Shown: positions 61,639-64,000 of the stretch, one piece after another | Numbering within the stretch: the stretch's first letter is position 1 | How the letters are laid out: every line of letters starts with the position of its first letter | Assembly: GCF_040546815.1 (NCBI RefSeq) | Contig: NZ_JBEPOO010000001.1 | Span: 2,170,001-2,234,000, forward strand | Length of the DNA stretch: 64,000 bases | Origin: Devosia sp. 2618 | GTDB lineage: Bacteria; Pseudomonadota; Alphaproteobacteria; Rhizobiales; Devosiaceae | Direction: 5' to 3' | Position numbers and translations under genes: made by a program | The notes under the pieces: generated by a model | The model's input: only the letters and a program-made list of their open reading frames with translations | What the model was told of the DNA's origin: nothing | Database searches by the model: none

Positions 61639-62952
61639 ATGGCCGAGCACAAGCATCGCGTGGTGATCGTTGGCAGCGGCTTTGGCGGCCTGTCTGCGGC
61701 GAAAGATCTGGCGGGTGCGGGTGTCGAGGTGACGCTGATCGACCGGCGCAATCACCACCTGTTCCAGCCCCTGCTCTATCAGGTGGCAACTGCATCGCTG
61801 AGCACATCAGAGATCGCCTGGCCGATCCGCCACATCCTGCGCAACCGCGCCGATGTGAAGACGCTGCTGGCGACGGTGACGGGGATCGATACGGCCAGAA
61901 AAGCTGTGCTGCTCGAAGATGGATCGCGTGTTTCCTATGACAGCCTGGTCATCGCGACGGGCGCGCGGCATGCCTATTTTGGCAATGACGATTGGGAGCA
62001 GTTTGCGCCGGGGCTCAAGACACTGGAAGACGCGACGACCATTCGGCGCAAGCTGTTGCTGGCCTTTGAGGCGGCGGAGCGCGAGAGCGATCCCGACAAG
62101 CGGCGGGCGCTGCTGACCTTCGTGATCATTGGCGCGGGGCCGACTGGCGTGGAGCTGGCGGGGGCCATCGTGGAACTGGCGCGAGAGACGCTGAAGGGCG
62201 AGTTTCGCGTCTCGGACCCGGCCAGCGCGCGGGTGGTGCTGATCGAAGCGGCCGACAAGGTGCTGGGCAACTTCCGGCCGGAACTGTCTGAATATACTCT
62301 GAAATCGCTGCGCCATCTGGGCGTCGAGGTGATCCTTGGCGAGGCGGTGACCAGCATTGATGCCGATGGGCTGGTCTATGGCGGCAAACGGCTGGATGCC
62401 GAGTGCATCATCTGGGCGGCGGGCGTGCAGGCGTCGCCGGCTGCCAAGTGGCTGGGTGTGGAGCCGGACAAGGCTGGGCGGGTGAAGGTGGAGCCGGACC
62501 TCAGCGTGCCGGGGCATCCAGAGATATTCGTCGTGGGTGATACGGCGACGATCAGCAAGCCGGATGGCAAGCCAGTGCCCGGCGTGGGCGATGCGGCCAA
62601 GCAAGGCGGGCGGCATGCGGCGCAGGTGATCCGGAGCAGGCTGGCGGGCGAGCAAGGCACCCTGCCGTTTGTTTACAAGCATGCCGGTGATCTGGCGACG
62701 ATTGGCAAGCGAGCGGCGGTGCTGGACTTTGGCTGGCTGCAGCTCAGGGGATGGATCGCCTGGTGGGTGTGGGGCATTGCCCACATTTACTTCCTGCTCG
62801 ATATCAAGGGACGGCTGGCCGTGGCGACCAGCTGGCTGTGGATTTACCTGACGGGGCAACGCAGCGCACGGCTCATCACCCAAGGCGATGCCGAGGCCAA
62901 GGCGCCGATCAAGGAAGTGACCGAACCGCCTGAGCTGGACGAGAAGGTTTGA
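61639..62952 (+). CDS. ndh: Type II NADH dehydrogenase (NDH-2)
   Basis: A 437-residue non-proton-pumping NADH:quinone oxidoreductase, bound to the inner face of the membrane. VVIVGSGFGGLSAAKDLAGA is the FAD site, HHLFQPLLYQVATASLSTSE the NDH-2 hallmark, FVIIGAGPTGVELAGAIVEL the NADH site, and the C-terminal WIAWWVWGIAHIYFLLDIKG is the membrane-anchoring/quinone segment. The start ATG 61639 has AGGAGA seven bases upstream. It is 79 bp after the FGGY gene and may be co-transcribed with it. Confidence 0.93.
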   Translation: MAEHKHRVVIVGSGFGGLSAAKDLAGAGVEVTLIDRRNHHLFQPLLYQVATASLSTSEIAWPIRHILRNRADVKTLLATVTGIDTARKAVLLEDGSRVSYDSLVIATGARHAYFGNDDWEQFAPGLKTLEDATTIRRKLLLAFEAAERESDPDKRRALLTFVIIGAGPTGVELAGAIVELARETLKGEFRVSDPASARVVLIEAADKVLGNFRPELSEYTLKSLRHLGVEVILGEAVTSIDADGLVYGGKRLDAECIIWAAGVQASPAAKWLGVEPDKAGRVKVEPDLSVPGHPEIFVVGDTATISKPDGKPVPGVGDAAKQGGRHAAQVIRSRLAGEQGTLPFVYKHAGDLATIGKRAAVLDFGWLQLRGWIAWWVWGIAHIYFLLDIKGRLAVATSWLWIYLTGQRSARLITQGDAEAKAPIKEVTEPPELDEKV

Positions 62953-62964
62953 GGCGGGTTGCCG

Positions 62965-63006
62965 GTAGACCTCATGGCGAGCTTCTCGAACTATGGGGGT
63001 GTGGCG
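62965..63006. repeat. Degraded family 1 repeat half
   Basis: GTAGACCTCATGGCGAG, then TTCTCGAACTATGGGGGTGT and GGCG match the right arm of the inverted pairs at 47243 and 58892 with several changes. Confidence 0.55.
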
Positions 63007-63025
63007 CTGCGGGCTCCACTCGCTC

Positions 63026-63074
63026 GACCTCGTCCTTCGCCCTTCGACGGGCTCAGGAGGCTCAGGATGAGGTC
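63026..63074. repeat. Palindromic repeat, family 5
   Basis: GACCTCGTCCT (63026-63036) pairs with AGGATGAGGTC (63064-63074) with one mismatch. The inside reads TCGCCCTTCGACGGGCTCAG, the familiar rhizobial CCTTCGACGGGCTCAGG element. Confidence 0.7.
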
Positions 63075-63085
63075 TTCGCAGCGTC

Positions 63086-63997
63086 TTAGCGCGGTTCGGC
63101 GATGGGGGTGACGGGCTTGGCCAGTTTGCGCTCGCGTAGCCAGATATAGAGGCCGCTGGCGATGACGATGGGCGCGCCGACATAGAGCCAGACATCTGGT
63201 GGCTGGTGGAAGACGAGCCAGCTCGACCCGGCCATGAAAATGATCTGGAAATATGAAAACGGCGCGATGACCGAGGCCGGGGCAAAGCCGTGGGCGACGG
63301 TGATCAACTGGTGCCCGACAAAGCCGAAAATGCCGACGGTGAAGAAGGCAACCCAGGTGGCTGGATCGGATGGCCAGACCCAGAAGGCCAGGGCGAAGGG
63401 CGACAGGATGACCGTGGCGAAGAGGCCGACATAGAACTGCTGGGTGGCGGCGCTATCGCGCCCGGCCATGCGGCGGGTGAGCAGGAAATAAAAGGCAGAG
63501 AAGACCGCTGCGGCAAGGCACAGCAAGGCGGCGGGGTGGAAGGCTTCGGTGCCGGGGCGGACGATGACCAGCACGCCGACAAAGCCGACCGCAATGGCGG
63601 TCCAGCGCCGCCAGCCGATCGTCTCGCCGAGGATTGGCACGGACAGGGCGCAGAGGAACAGCGGCATAGTGAAGGCGATGGCGCCGGTGACGGTCAGCGG
63701 CAGATAGCGGACGGCGATGAAATTGCCGATGGTGGCGCCGAGCAGCATGGCGGCGCGCAGGGCCTGGATCTTGATGCTGGCGGTGCGAATGAGAGTGAAG
63801 CCATTGCGCGGCACATTGATGCCCAGCACCAGCGCAAGATGGATGGCATAACGCAGGAAGGCGATCTGGAGCACGGGGATGCCCGCAAGGCCCAGCCATT
63901 TTGCCGAGCTATCGATGCCGGTGAACATGAAATAGGCGATGACGGCGAGGCCGATGCCGAGGAGCCGGCGCTCTGCGGGCGCGATATAGGGAGACAT
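63086..63997 (-). CDS. EamA/DMT-family transporter
   Basis: A 303-residue inner-membrane protein with ten predicted helices in two EamA halves (first half from LGIGLAVIAYFMFTGIDSSA; second half from PAALLCLAAAVFSAFYFLLT). The charged RYAIHLALVLGI, FTMPLFLCALSVPILGETIG and the second-half PFSYFQIIFMAGSSWLVFHQ are family-typical. Drug/metabolite transporters of this type export or import metabolites; the substrate cannot be assigned. The start ATG 63997 is at the window edge but the protein appears complete. Confidence 0.88.
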   Translation of the reverse strand: MSPYIAPAERRLLGIGLAVIAYFMFTGIDSSAKWLGLAGIPVLQIAFLRYAIHLALVLGINVPRNGFTLIRTASIKIQALRAAMLLGATIGNFIAVRYLPLTVTGAIAFTMPLFLCALSVPILGETIGWRRWTAIAVGFVGVLVIVRPGTEAFHPAALLCLAAAVFSAFYFLLTRRMAGRDSAATQQFYVGLFATVILSPFALAFWVWPSDPATWVAFFTVGIFGFVGHQLITVAHGFAPASVIAPFSYFQIIFMAGSSWLVFHQPPDVWLYVGAPIVIASGLYIWLRERKLAKPVTPIAEPR

Positions 63998-64000
63998 GGC

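Noticed and set aside
61807..63285. A 492-codon leftward ORF opposite NDH-2
   Set aside because: It spans NDH-2 in antisense and runs through repeat DNA; proline/arginine-rich, no family pattern.
1..64000. CRISPR arrays, rRNA, tRNA genes, prophage or intact insertion sequences
   Set aside because: No regularly spaced repeats, cloverleaf sequences, phage genes or transposase ORFs were seen; the repeats present are palindromic and irregularly placed.

Overview
The window reads as a chromosome segment of a free-living, high-GC alphaproteobacterium of the order Hyphomicrobiales, most likely Devosia or a close relative. That placement is an inference from gene content: a 180-kDa-type NAD-glutamate dehydrogenase, citramalate synthase, class II DAHP synthase, a short GluRS with an HLGN motif, HWE and PleC-like histidine kinases, DUF2865 and DUF6894 proteins, tandem GFA proteins, and palindromic intergenic repeats of a Rhizobiales type. 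I see no rRNA, tRNA, CRISPR array, prophage or intact insertion sequence. Almost everything is core metabolism or regulation, and coding density is about 93 percent. ATGA, GTGA and TGATG stop/start overlaps are frequent.

Layout. 1-2.3 kb: start of an oligopeptide ABC importer (oppB-oppC-oppD, the last cut by the window edge). 2.6-4.7 kb: GAF protein and TPR-GGDEF diguanylate cyclase. 4.8-12.2 kb: sulfate uptake genes. The permease/ATPase operon cysTWA is separated from the binding-protein gene sbp by a redox block: a SufR-like Fe-S regulator with a group III truncated haemoglobin, divergent from sodB, fdxA, a flavin reductase and a DUF6894 gene. 12.5-21.4 kb: gdh, fbp, an AGE-family sugar epimerase/isomerase, nadC and cysQ. 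21.5-26.8 kb: PadR regulator with an RND efflux pair, preceded by three 15-bp-spaced GCATAT repeats. 26.8-29.5 kb: a truncated Phd/YefM antitoxin, then an Atm1-type ABC exporter under an ArsR regulator with a clear palindromic operator.

29.5-38 kb: a LysM protein that probably starts at CTG, then a tight leftward operon cysS-DUF559-VOC-GFA-GFA-cimA, then a fumarylacetoacetate-hydrolase family gene followed by a structured RNA-like 3' region ending in a terminator. 37.8-43 kb: DUF2865 protein converging on gltX-nadE, then an outer-membrane protein. 43.2-47 kb: a single-domain response regulator converging on a triple-PAS HWE kinase, then class II DAHP synthase. 47-50 kb: glutathione reductase, DUF2059 protein and rpiA. 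50.3-58.9 kb: L,D-transpeptidase, moaA, an Lrp-type regulator, a thermonuclease-like protein, a PleC-like kinase with an HD-GYP protein, divergent cobT/cobS, and a membrane-anchored aspartic protease. 59-64 kb: dusA, an FGGY sugar kinase, NDH-2 and an EamA transporter.

Links between genes. cysTWA/sbp (sulfate uptake), cysQ (PAP removal) and cysS all concern sulfur or cysteine. sodB, truncated haemoglobin, the Fe-S regulator, fdxA, gor and the Atm1-type exporter concern redox and Fe-S/glutathione homeostasis. nadC, nadE and NDH-2 concern NAD. Several gaps hold palindromic repeats of at least five families. No obviously novel multi-gene system is present; the best leads are the redox block inside the sulfate locus, the structured region after the FAH gene, the ArsR and PadR control regions, and two genes with possible non-canonical start codons.
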